Source: Albugo candida (taxonomy: Eukaryota > Oomycota > Peronosporomycetes > Albuginales > Albuginaceae). From it: DNA of 64,000 nt. Both the position numbers and the translations under genes were made by a program. Of the stretch, positions 10,916 to 21,815 are shown piece after piece. The notes beneath the pieces are model-generated. The model was not told the origin of the DNA. It ran no database searches and saw only the letters and a list, made by a program, of their open reading frames with translations. The first letter of the stretch is position 1. Every line of letters starts with the position of its first letter. The stretch spans positions 1-64,000 of the forward strand of contig CAJNAR010000014.1 of the NCBI GenBank assembly GCA_905220665.1, written 5' to 3'.

Positions 10916-12575
10916 TTATTCCCTATCAAAATTTGGTACTTCCACGTAGACTTCTTCTTGAATTTCTTCTTTCAAATACGCTGTGTCCACATCAATTTGT
11001 TCAATGATGTATCCAATTGCACAGCACGCTGATAGGAGTATTCTAATCGAGTTAACGCTCGTGACAGCAGCATATGTCTCAAAGAAATCGACTCCGTGAC
11101 GTTGTAAAAATCCCAGCGCAACCAATCTTGCTTGGTAGCGCAGTGTCGGGCCTGTCTCCTTCTTGACACAGACCACTTAGTTCCAATGGTCTTCATTCCT
11201 GGTTTTCGTTGAACAATTGACCACGTGTTGTTGCGCTTGTGTGCAACGAATTCTTTGTTGATTGCTTTAGCCCACTGGTCTCTTTCATCTCCGGTGGATA
11301 CATCTTCGTACGATCGTGGGATGTTTGTGTAACCATTGCGACTTTTACCATCAACACGTGTCGCTATCCAATCTACATCTCTTGGATTGAGGTTCGTTAT
11401 CATCTGTGTCACTTGACTGAACATTGTGAACATTGTTATTGTGCACGACGATGCTGTCATCAATATGGCTGTCAGCACTATCAGCCTCGATCATAATTAT
11501 GGGCTGGTGTTCACTTTCTGCAATATCGTATTCATCTGTCCCATTGGTTTTGTCGGTAAGAAGACGTCGGTTCCGTTCCATATCGGGTCTTCGAGTTTTC
11601 TCTTGTTGAATGACCATCTGGCTACCCTTTGTTTGACTAAGTGCTCTTTCTTGCTGCCAAAACTCATCTTGAATCGGTCGACGCTGGTGCATGAGCTGTT
11701 GTGACGGATTTGTATGAGATTGGTGCCATCCCGGCAAGGGACTTGCACTTTCATCTTCGTGTCCAATGTCACTCATCTGTTTATCCATCTCGACGTCATC
11801 GTCTTCGTGTTCTTCTTTCATTTCAACATCTCCGTTTCCATTTTTATGCATTCCATAATGCAAATCATCGTCCGCATCATCTTCGTAAGGAATTGTTGTG
11901 GTATCATTCACTGTATCATTTGACACGTTTCCCTCGTAGATACTGTCAACTTCGCGTTCGTCAAGTGTAATCGTTCTGCTGGTCTGAACCGTCGAGTACA
12001 AAGCAGAAATGGAAGTACAGTGCGAAACGAAAATTATAGCTATATGGACAGGACGATAACGGAAAAAGCGAGAAGCATGATCACCTACAAGGGTGTTGCA
12101 CACACTATGTGGGCTGAAGCGATAAATACCGCGGTTCACCCGATCAATCGAACCACAAGCGGCCAATCCATGAATACGACTCCAATCGAGAAGTATTTCA
12201 ATACAAAGCCGCAACTACATTACCTACGGGTATTTGGATCGCTCGGATACGCTCACATAAACGAAACTAAGAGCACGAAGTTTGACGCGAAGAGCTTCCG
12301 TTGCATGTTACTGGGATATGCCACAATACAAAGGGCAATAAAGTTTACGATCTGGAGACACGCACATGAAATTTGTTGTTGCCTCACTTTTGGTCTTTAG
12401 AAGTATACGTTCACAAATGTGGAGAAGTCATCAAAGAATGACAGAATAAATCGGGATCCACCAAGAGTTTTGGTCTTCAAGGGTCTGATGACATCTGGGT
12501 GAACTAATTGTAATGGTTGCGTAGTCTTCGTATTTGATTTCTTGGGGAATCTTTCCACTCGGTGCTACAACTACA
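10916..12575 (-). mobile_element. Truncated, rearranged Ty1/copia element
   Basis: On the minus strand, 12575-12398 encodes the start of a copia integrase core (FPKKSNTKTTQPLQLVHPDV, then a FFDDFSTFV block). From about 11990 to 10916 come the acidic linker between integrase and reverse transcriptase (SRTITLDERE, then Asp/Glu-rich) and the N-terminal part of a copia reverse transcriptase (WSIVQRKPGMKTIGTKW, ARLVALGFLQRHGVDFFET, IDVDTAYL). A frameshift separates these RT pieces near 11160, and the RT stops before its catalytic YVDD box. The integrase segment between them lies on the opposite strand (see 12006-12397). No LTRs are visible, so this is an internal fragment. Confidence 0.85.
12006..12397 (+). 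mobile_element. Inverted integrase segment of the copia element
   Basis: On the plus strand this encodes the C-terminal half of a copia integrase core: RTITEKARSMI, HTMWAEAINTAVHPINRTT, HYLRVFGSLGYAHI and CMLLGYATIQ. The matching N-terminal integrase part (12398-12575) and the downstream linker (from about 11990) are on the minus strand. The simplest reading is a roughly 390 bp inversion inside one element. Insertion of a second copia piece in opposite orientation is the alternative. Confidence 0.8.
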
Positions 12576-12619
12576 GTGTACGTTTCAACAGGACGAAGTA
12601 ACACATCTACTTTGCGTTT

Positions 12620-13120
12620 TTGCAGCGCACAGTCTCGGCGAAGATATCACGTTTACGACGCGATGGAATCGTTACGTTGGTGGAAACGTTTCCTCGAAGA
12701 AAGCGGTGTTGCTCAAAAAGTGATGCCTTGGTGGAAGTCAGTGCCGGACACTGTCACGGTTTGACTCGGGCGACCAAAGCTCTTGCATTATTGGAACTGT
12801 TATTTATGTCTACTGCCTCTACATTTTACACAGAGGATCACTGGATCCGTTATCTCACCGATAGACCAGTGATCTGGATTCCGGGTCACCATTGTCGTTT
12901 GCTCCCCATCAATGTGCTTATCTTGTTGTTACGCTCCGACGTGGGCATAAAGTGTTGGTCGCAATGGTTTGGTGGTAAATGGCAAGGACTTCTCTGTGGC
13001 GATATCGGCGAGCTCTCAGTCAATCTCAGCTTTTTCCCTGAAGAGAAAGCAACACTTCACCTCTCGAAAGAAGATGGTGAAATGAGGTTGATTGTCGGTC
13101 CACTTCAGCGTAAATGCTAA
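12620..13120 (+). other. Open frame of unknown origin at the spacer/right-arm junction
   Basis: A 166-codon plus-strand frame runs through 13090, where the right inverted-repeat arm begins, and stops at 13120 inside LINE sequence. The part upstream of 13090 differs completely from the LINE ORF1 at the equivalent place on the left. I recognise no domain. It is probably remnant mobile DNA that happens to be open. Confidence 0.3.
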
Positions 13121-16100
13121 GGGCTCCTCGATTATTTCAACGTGGATCAATATCTCAGCACTCACGGTGAATGTTAATTGATTCCATAAAAATGGTCATC
13201 TTTTTATCGACCACATCCTATCACAACACTCCATTTGTAGTGTTCAAGAAACCCAGTTTCACGATCAGAACCAACTGGACTCATTTCAGTTTTTATTATC
13301 CTCAACAATGCAGCACAAAATGTTTGTCAATGACCACAACAGTGTTTTTCTCCATCCGACTGAAAACCGCAGTGGCGGCGTCATGACAATACTTTTTTCG
13401 GACTTTCCCGCTTATACAACAGCCGAAGAACTCACCGAACGAAGCATTCGAAATCGTTATTTGGTTTTGCGTCTTCTCATTCACGATGCACCGGTGTATA
13501 TTCACAATGTATATGAACCGGTTAAAGCCGAGGAAGGAGTGTTTTTTATGAGTTGTTGCTCTCCAACACTTCCTAATCGAGCGCAACACATATCGTATTT
13601 GGTGATTTCAACACACCACTCTATCCATCTATCGATGCTTCGAGTGGAAAAATTCGACACGAATCAAATCGATTAGCGTTTTTGGAATGGCTTTCACAGT
13701 TGGGTGTGGTAGACGCTTGGCGAATCCAAACTCCGACCGACGAAATACTCAAAAGACTATTCATCTGGAAAGACTCGACTAGATTACATCTACATGTCGG
13801 AAGATCTATTAAATATGATATATAAAACCTCTGAATATTTCCGTCCACGACATGTCGGAGATCATCTGGTACAAAAAGTAGATATTGCAAATCCAACTCA
13901 ATTTCATATTGGAAATGTTCATTAAAACTCTGAATATCTCCAAGTTGTCGTAGCAATCGAATTGGACGCGAAAATGGTGCTCGAACAGTTGCGGACAACT
14001 TCGAATTCGCGTCCGAAGAGTAAGACCGTCTCTCAGCTCGCTTAACTACGATATAGATGGTGGAAGTGATCAAGCACATGCGGGGTACTCCTTCTCCAGG
14101 TATGGTTGGACTACCAGCTGCACTTATCAGCTTTTTTGGAAACGATTGGCGAGTGTCTGAAGATCATCTTAGGATATCAGCTGAAGAGAGGTACCTTACT
14201 TCGAACACAACGTCACTCGGCAATCACCTTGTTGTACAAATAGGATCACGAGGTGGCAACTATCGACCGATCGCACTGCTTTGCGTTGACGTAACTTCAA
14301 AAGTGTTGGGGTATCGATTGCAGCAATTTTTGGCAAAATTAGTCCATCAAGATTAGAAAACATTTATGCAAGGAAAGTCGATGCATCACCATATTCGACA
14401 TCTCACCGACATCCAAGACTTGGTAACTCATCGTTGGGAGGAAGAGTATGCGACTTTTCTCGACTTCTAGAAAGCTTATGATCGAGTCAACTGGACGTAC
14501 ATGTTTCGCGTTTTGAAAAAGTGGGCGTTGGAAGAAGTTCTGTCGACTGGGTCCGTCTCCTTTACAGCAACACGAAGGCACAGTTGATGATTAATGGCAA
14601 TATTACACCGTCCAATAAACCACGACGTGGAGTGAAGCAATGTGATCCTCTCTCAGCGTTACTTTTTCTGATGGGATCAAACCTTTGTAAAATTAACTTC
14701 GCCAGCATGAAGAGCACGGCATTTGGATCAATGGCATGACTCTTATTTTTTTGCGGACGATTCGACATTGCTTTATTGATCGCCCAATAGTATTTTGACG
14801 CAACTCGAACTCGTTTAAGTCTATTGCGATGGATCTGTACCGAAGCTCAACTAGAGAAAACCATCCTTGCTCTTGTTGATTTGGACCATGCCGTGTCCTC
14901 GTATACCCAATTTGACCATAATGGGTCCGTAGAATTCGGTCAACCATTCCGGAATTCCTGTCGGCCAGACAGCAACTCCTTCGATGGTTGTTTAAACGAG
15001 CACGAAGTGTCCGTGGTCGATTACAGACGACTATCTTATCTCGTCTGTTGCGTTACACTATGCGCGTGGACATATTTGGTCGGAAAACCAAAAAGGATCC
15101 GAAGCACGTTCACCTAACCAATAAAGTGTTTTATATCTTCGTCAAAAAGGCTACAGCTTGCTTTTTTGGTGGGACGATTCAATCGACAACGCACAAAATA
15201 CTTCAAGCAGTTCGCATCCGATGCGTCGCCAGTAATTTCTGCAAATCGAACAACTGCTTCGACAGAATTATTGCAACTTATCTAACCTCCCTTCGGACCA
15301 CACAAGACGATGGATACATTTAGCACCGCACCTCATCGAAATCGGAATATATTTCAATGGGAGAGCACAAAATCCTGGTTGAGACACGCATTTGAAATGT
15401 GGCATGAGATGAAATGAAGCATTTACAATTTCCGTTTTGAATGTTTTATAATGCCGTCAGTACTAAATCGAACGACCGATGTGGTTCCACTGCGACCAAA
15501 AATGGAATAGGGATGCTGCTACATGTAATCCTAGTATGCAAAATGTTTGGTACAATTTTGGCATGGTGGACGAACCACATCGGAAGTTTCGAAAAGCGTT
15601 TGCTACACTTTTCGACATCCGAAGTTTTCAAGACTTTTTTCGAGAATGCGACACATGGCCAACGAAGGAAAATTTCGTCGCCAACTATTACAACGACGAA
15701 GAGGTAAACACATCGGACATGGCTGAAGAAGAGTTGCTGAGTCGACTTTACAATGAAGTCACTCAGATACTACAGCGTATCCACCCGACGGTTGGTCCAT
15801 CACTTGAATCCAACCAAGATCATGTGGACGACCGTTTTATGTGGGAGTGCATAACATGGAGAGGAAACGTTTCCCGTCTATACCACCGATTCAATTCTCA
15901 CGAATAGTCTATAAACCTCCCGAACCAAGCAAGAGTCATCCGATGTCAACACATTGTTCATCACGGGAGAGCTCGGACGCAATAGATACAGAACGAGCTC
16001 GAACATTTACGGCTACATCACGGCATCTTCGAAAACGAGTCTTACCGATTTTAGAAATTCGGCAGTTTCGTCTGGCCTTTAGGATTTTACCAGTTTGATC

Positions 16101-16531
16101 TTGTTGTTGGTTTTTTGAGAATGGTCATCCGACATTATCTTGTGTACGCAGCCTTTGTGTGGTGCAGTGAAATCCGAGCAAGATCTGTTTCTCGAGTGCG
16201 ATCACACTGCACAATCATCGATGTTGTTACTCCCTACTTGAAAACAGTTATTCTTATTCCGACCACGTTGACCGCATATTGCATGTGCAATTGTGCCAGC
16301 ATTACGGCCGGCATGGAAAGAATATCAGCAAATTATATCCGATTTTTTATGGCTGTTGCATTGCAAGCGGTGATTCTGCACTTTGTCTGGACCACTCGGA
16401 AATTCGGTCACCGATCAGCAACTCTGACAGTTGCAGCACTTTGCGTGATCCATACCAAGTTTAGTACGCACGTTCGGTACTTTCAGAGACAGTGTTACAG
16501 TCAATGCACGCAGATTTGTCAATTAAGATAG
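13090..16531 (+). mobile_element. Degenerate LINE, right-arm copy lacking ORF1
   Basis: This is the mirror copy of the left LINE, cut at 13090 so that ORF1 is missing. The endonuclease piece has FGDFN at 13598-13612. Reverse transcriptase pieces include NYRPIALLCVD (about 14258), FLDF-stop-KAYDRVNW (about 14455), RRGVKQCDPLSALLF (about 14620) and the FFADD box at about 14747-14761. The C-terminal part continues through 15479-15907 and ends near 16531, close to the GH6 3' end. It has the same stops and frameshifts as the left copy. Confidence 0.85.
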
Positions 16532-16615
16532 CTTAGGCATCCAAACGGTCAGTCAAATTAATTTTAGTAATATAACCTCTTTCGAATGTAGCCATAACAT
16601 CGGTAGTGAAAATAT

Positions 16616-16621
16616 TTTATT
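16616..16621 (-). terminator. Poly(A) signal of right GH6 copy
   Basis: AATAAA on the minus strand, 29 bases after the stop of the right-arm GH6 gene. Confidence 0.5.
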
Positions 16622-16649
16622 GGGTGTAAACAGTATCTACACGAGTTTC

Positions 16650-17999
16650 TTAGCAGCTATTTCGTTTATCGATTGCAGCTTTATGCTGGGTTGGACGTGT
16701 CATAGTTTGATTAGTCACCACAGACTTGTCGCTCAAATTTGGATGAGTGGAAATATTCGTGAGCTGAACAGAAGCTCTTAGAGGGATGTAAGCGATGTGT
16801 TCGCCTCGCAATTTCGTCGCTTGTGAGTTATATGTAGATGGCGTGGAGAGATTTGTTGCGGACACCTTTTTAGTTGAATCGACCGGAGCCCAGGATGACG
16901 CAAATGAAACTTTTGGATAATCGTATTCGGCGACAAAGACTCCATTATTCCACAGATGAACAAAGTTCTCAGCAAAAAATTTCCCTGCACTTGGTCCACC
17001 TTGCATTGAATCCTTTGTTCTTCCTGTACATTCTCCGTCGCTCTCTCCTGCTGGTTTCACCCAGATAAATGCATCTAATGCGTCGTAACCAGTGTTCGTG
17101 GTTGGTAAGGGTCCAATACCAGTGTTTATGGTGTTGCACCATTCGTTCTCATTTGACGGTGGAAGATAGTTCCGCGAAGTGTCAATGATACAAGTATACA
17201 TCTTATCTGACACACGTTGAAAACGTCGGCAACAATCGTTCATCTCGCTAGCAGATCGATAATTTGCCGTGTTCAGCACAATTCCCTTGCACTTTCCTTG
17301 ACGATCAACGCTGTTCACAATCTTTGCCACCGCCCGAGCGTCATCATCATTACTTAGTTTCCAGTAGCCGACATCGAGATAAATGTCGGACCCACTCGAA
17401 GATAACAAGTCAATAGCCACGGCCAAGTTTGATTCATATTCGAGGTTTGTACCGCATCCTTCTGCCGCAAGTAAGCCGACAGCATCCGGTTCCAATAAAT
17501 AAACGACTCTCTCACCATTCACGTTGGCATCTAGCAGAGTTTGAATAAAGGCTTTATAATCATGAGCATTCTTATTGCTTCCAGAAGATGAAAACTTGGC
17601 TTCACAGTCTTTATTGGGTAACCCATACACAACGACCACTTTGGCATCGAAGGATGAAATTGTAGCTGAAATGGATAAAAGACCTAACGTTACGTCCAAG
17701 CTCGCGAAAAGTGAGTCGCATACGTTCAAGTACACTTCTTTTGCAAGTTTCTCTGTGTCATCCGTTCTATCCGTATACCACCTTGCTATGGGTTGCTTTG
17801 CCACAGTTTCTAATGCCGTCTGTAGTGTTGGGTAGGTTTGCATCGCATCCTCGTACGAATGTGGCACCATGGATTTGAGGCATGACTTGGCCTGCGTACC
17901 ATTTCCATAGTATAAAAAAGAAAGGATAAAAATGATACTTTGCTGCATGTACTGAATTGTGCTTTTGGAAATGAGCCGTCTCTTCTGATGCCACGACAT
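16650..17999 (-). CDS. Secreted GH6 cellulase (right copy)
   Basis: The protein is identical, residue for residue, to the one at 1637-2986, so the two genes are converging members of the inverted repeat. The likely start is again the second ATG (17948, minus strand), giving a signal peptide and a mature GH6 domain with the complete set of family motifs. Its own promoter region (18000 to about 18600) is duplicated too, so both copies could be expressed. If the repeat is an assembly artefact, there is only one gene. Confidence 0.9.
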   Translation of the reverse strand: MSWHQKRRLISKSTIQYMQQSIIFILSFLYYGNGTQAKSCLKSMVPHSYEDAMQTYPTLQTALETVAKQPIARWYTDRTDDTEKLAKEVYLNVCDSLFASLDVTLGLLSISATISSFDAKVVVVYGLPNKDCEAKFSSSGSNKNAHDYKAFIQTLLDANVNGERVVYLLEPDAVGLLAAEGCGTNLEYESNLAVAIDLLSSSGSDIYLDVGYWKLSNDDDARAVAKIVNSVDRQGKCKGIVLNTANYRSASEMNDCCRRFQRVSDKMYTCIIDTSRNYLPPSNENEWCNTINTGIGPLPTTNTGYDALDAFIWVKPAGESDGECTGRTKDSMQGGPSAGKFFAENFVHLWNNGVFVAEYDYPKVSFASSWAPVDSTKKVSATNLSTPSTYNSQATKLRGEHIAYIPLRASVQLTNISTHPNLSDKSVVTNQTMTRPTQHKAAIDKRNSC

Positions 18000-19635
18000 T
18001 TACACCGTTGTGTTGCCCATTCTTATTCCTATTTAAAGCATCAAACGTTCATGTTTATACTCTTATTAGATATAAATTTAGATACAAAACTTGCAAATAG
18101 ATTTGTGAAACATATTACTCAAACCACGCAATCATGTTAGCCTATCAAGCTTGCAAACTCGCAATGAGAAAAATTATGCGTTTAGTTCTCTGTTTAGAAT
18201 GATATAATTCATCTCGATCAATATTCGTCGCTACTTACTTTACTGTAAGGCCCAATTGCAGCTGTTATACGACTGAAATTAGCAACTAAATTGGTTTACC
18301 AGGAAAATTATTTTTACACTTTAGTTCTCCGCTAAAGATTCGTCAAGTGATCGTCATCTATATGGGAATGTTAAAAGCATAAAGCAGTCAAAATTTCAAC
18401 AGCGAGTTTGGATTTGAGTTGCCTTGATAACGTATGATTTACAAAAAAGACTGTATAAGAAGTATGGATTTGTCTAGTAGGGCCCAATAAATTAGGACTG
18501 GCAACCTTACACTTCATGATAACAAGTAGCATGTAGCAAGTAGCAAGTAGCACGAATTTGGTCCGGCAGCATCCGTTGACATGCAAGGATCTACCAAGAT
18601 CGATACCAAGATATAATCCTTTGAATGATTTCTTTATGGGGAAAGCATGATTTGTATATCTATTTATCGTAGAGCAAACACAGGAACAGACGCAATTTGC
18701 TTCAAAAAATCACGATCCTGGGTGCATTACCAACCATGGTGTATCAGCCACGGTCGATGTGTATATATCATTGCAACTATCACCAAGTACATGAATCAGG
18801 ATTCAGATGCGTCGAAGTTCAGCTGGTCCGTTCTTTGTGTTTGATGAATAGGCAAAACACTGAGCTGATATCAACTTTGTAGTCGTAGATTTGATTGAGC
18901 AATTTTGCTGAACTACTTAAATAGGTCCACTTGTGATTGTGGTCATTGCATCATAAGTGTGCATTGGTCCTCATGATTATACGTAAGATATGCCACCATT
19001 ACGAGGTTTTAAAGCCAATGCATTTCGCTTATTTTCAGTGAAATGACTTGGTTATGATTGTTAATTCAGGTATTCTTCCAATCGAAAAGTCGATGCCATA
19101 GTATTGAAATGTACAACGATCATACCAACAAGTACAAACGAAACAAGTTGTGTAAATATGAACAACGCGAATGAACCTGGTTCTTTGACACTCTTGCAAG
19201 CGATTTTCACTCTATATATAGCTTTTTGATCACTTTGTCTATTCGAATGATCGGCAAACCATGAAACTGAGGCTTCACACATCTAGCGCTAGCGGACTGT
19301 CGGCAAAACTACGACAATAACGTCGAGTTTGCTTCTGAATAATCCTCTTCTATTTTTTATGATTATTGTTGCCATGAGTTCCCACTTATGAACATAAAAC
19401 TCACATCTAAGTCTGCGAGCATCAAATAAAGCATGCATCATGATCACACAAGCAAAAGCAAGGTCTTCAAGCGATTTGGATGTTTTGCTGTAACACGTTC
19501 GAGCGTGTAAGTAATTTCTTGAATCATATTAATACAAAAATAAAAGTTGAACCTTTTATAATGTTTTCTCTTCTCATTAATATTACTGCACCTATCAAAG
19601 CAATTGACAAGATATCGCTTTTTGATGCAAGTTGA
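18000..19635. other. Upstream region of the right GH6 copy, no gene seen
   Basis: This mirrors 1-1636. It contains the conserved upstream box on the minus strand at 18337-18356. I see no supported gene in it. Confidence 0.55.
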
Positions 19636-20648
19636 AATCAAGTTACGTTGCCAGCAAAACACGTGTAGTGCACATGGATAAACTGATCCATGCGTCGTTC
19701 CGCCTTTTGATACATGTGTCGGCTGGTGATATTGTTATCTTCGCATCGTACACGAGATTTTGTTAAAGGTAACTGCATTGGTTCCGTTCATCATGATCTT
19801 CACCCGAAACTGATAATTCATCGACATCGCAAATATTCTATGAATTAGCGGTGTCTCATATACCGTGGTGGCGTGCTCTTGCAACAACTCCAATTTCTTT
19901 GTATTTGTTGCCATATGGTGATGCTTATTGCCGCTCCGATTACAGTTATCAGTATTGAGTATGCAAGTGGCATATGGTGGATGAGCAGGAACCTCTATTG
20001 TTCGTCCTACCTCAATTTTGTCTATCAGCATGGTTTCACCCGAGTACCGTCTCATAAATTAGATGCACTGCTCTACCAAAACTGAATGAATGGAACGGTA
20101 TTACTTAGGGATTACCCTTACCTGTTTTGTTTGCTTAAGTGCGGAATGAGTAAACATGCTATGGTTGCTTCTACAATACATAAGACAGCAGGGTTGCATC
20201 ATATACGGTTCTGACATTGATCAAAATACTCGCTGCGTGTGATACGACTCCCTACAGTATTACTATAAGGTTATCCTTATCCTTATCCGTAAATACGTGG
20301 ACGTGGAGGAACTGTAGCCAACACATTCTTACTTACGTGGGAAATGAGTCAACATGCTACTGTGGCTTAAACCTATGAGTACCTATGAAGTCAGCGTTTA
20401 CATAGGTGCTGACATTGACAACACTATTCACTACGTGTGATTCTGTTCCCTCCTTTACATTCATTGTGTTCCATCTCAATTTTGTAGGTAAATAGACAAC
20501 TGTCACACCCGTCGATGACAATCGATTGCGTGATTTACCAGGTGTTTAAATTCTCTCAACTCATCGCTGATGATAAATAGAGAGGTGGCCAGAATAGACG
20601 AGGAAGTCTTGAGCGATGCTGTTGAAGGGAATCATTTATTGATATCTG
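19636..20648. other. Spacer before the second GH6 gene
   Basis: This is unique sequence between the inverted repeat and the next GH6 gene. A 106-codon minus-strand frame (20055-19735) is open but I recognise nothing in it. Several short CCTTATCC-type repeats occur at 20110-20290. Confidence 0.35.
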
Positions 20649-21815
20649 ATGAAGCAAGTCCATCATACTATTCTATTCATCAGTAGCCTCTTTCAGTATG
20701 GAAGAAGTGCAAAAAGTGGGTCGTGCCTCGAAACTATCTATCCAAAAGCTTACGCGGGTGCGATGATAAAATATCCATCGCTGAAGCCTGCATTGCAAGC
20801 TACGGCCAGAATACCGATGGCGCGATGGTATACGGATCGAGCAAAGGATATCCCTCAGCTCGCAAAAGACGTGTACTTGGACGTTTGTGATTCTGCTTAC
20901 GACGGTTTGAACGAAACGTTGCGATGTTTATCATTGGAGCCCGTCAGGAGTAAATTCAATGAAAAAGTGGTTATTGTATATGGACTACCGAACAAGGACT
21001 GTAAAGACAAGTTTTCATCTTCTGGAGGCAATAAGAATTCTGACGATTACAAGGAATTCGTTCAGAATTTGGTGGATGGCAATGTGGACAAGAAAAAAGT
21101 CATCTATATATTGGAACCTGACGCTATCGGCCTCCTTGCTGTCGACGAGTGTGGCGCAAAAGCCGAGTATGAAAAGAATCTGGCTTTAGCTATCGATATG
21201 CTGGTCAGTGATTACTCGAATGTTTTCATCGACATCGGATTCTGGACACTTAGTAATGATAGTGACGCTCAAGCGGTGGCAAAGATTGTGAATCGTGTCG
21301 ATCCTGACAAAAAGTGTACAGGAATCGCTTTGAATACGGCAAATCATCGATCTGTAGAGGAGATGCATGAGTATTGCGAACGATATCAAAAAGCAGCAGG
21401 ACGAAAGATCAAGTGTATTGTTGATACTTCACGGAACAATCTTGGACCGTCACCACATATAGAATGGTGCAACGTGAGGAAGGCTGGTATTGGTCGCCTT
21501 CCAACTAAAGACACCGGATACAAGGATATCTATGCTTGTTCGTGGCTTAAAGACCCGGGAGGAAGTGATGGACCATGTAGTGGCAGAACACCGGATTCAT
21601 TGCCAGGAGGTCCAGAAGCAGGAGAATTCTTTGCGGAAAGCTTTGTCAATTTGTGGAACAATGGAATATTTGTTACGGAATTCGGCTATCCTAAAGTATC
21701 TCTCAAGAAGCCTTGGATCAAGCCAGGGGAGAAGTGTTCCAAATCTCATGGTCGTAAACGAAAACGGTGCCATCGCAGTCCTGGCAATCCGGGCAATCCT
21801 GGCGCTCAGTATTGA
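20649..21815 (+). CDS. Secreted GH6 cellulase, second paralogue
   Basis: A 388-residue GH6 enzyme with its own ATG and an N-terminal hydrophobic segment (HTILFISSLFQYG) acting as signal peptide. The GH6 motifs are VIVYGLPNKDC, YILEPDAIGLL, IDIGFWTLSN, LNTANH, VDTSRN, EWCN and WLKDPGGSDGPCSGR. It is clearly diverged from the 1637-2986 gene and lacks that gene's long Ser/Thr-rich tail, ending instead in a short basic/Gly-Pro tail (GRKRKRCHRSPGNPGNP). No cellulose-binding domain is present. It is the closest relative of the pseudogene at 38740-39675 (both have AC/AY-x-WLK followed by CSGRTxD). It probably degrades plant cell-wall cellulose or remodels the cellulose of the oomycete wall. Confidence 0.93.
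   Translation: MKQVHHTILFISSLFQYGRSAKSGSCLETIYPKAYAGAMIKYPSLKPALQATARIPMARWYTDRAKDIPQLAKDVYLDVCDSAYDGLNETLRCLSLEPVRSKFNEKVVIVYGLPNKDCKDKFSSSGGNKNSDDYKEFVQNLVDGNVDKKKVIYILEPDAIGLLAVDECGAKAEYEKNLALAIDMLVSDYSNVFIDIGFWTLSNDSDAQAVAKIVNRVDPDKKCTGIALNTANHRSVEEMHEYCERYQKAAGRKIKCIVDTSRNNLGPSPHIEWCNVRKAGIGRLPTKDTGYKDIYACSWLKDPGGSDGPCSGRTPDSLPGGPEAGEFFAESFVNLWNNGIFVTEFGYPKVSLKKPWIKPGEKCSKSHGRKRKRCHRSPGNPGNPGAQY

Larger units (their letters stand above)
13090..19635. repeat. Right arm of large inverted repeat
   Basis: This is the reverse complement of 1-6621 without the 75 bp duplication. Homology begins at 13090 (13089 does not pair with 6622) and ends at or after 19635, where the left partner runs off the window. 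It carries the second copy of the GH6 gene (minus strand) and the LINE 3' part (plus strand). Confidence 0.95.
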
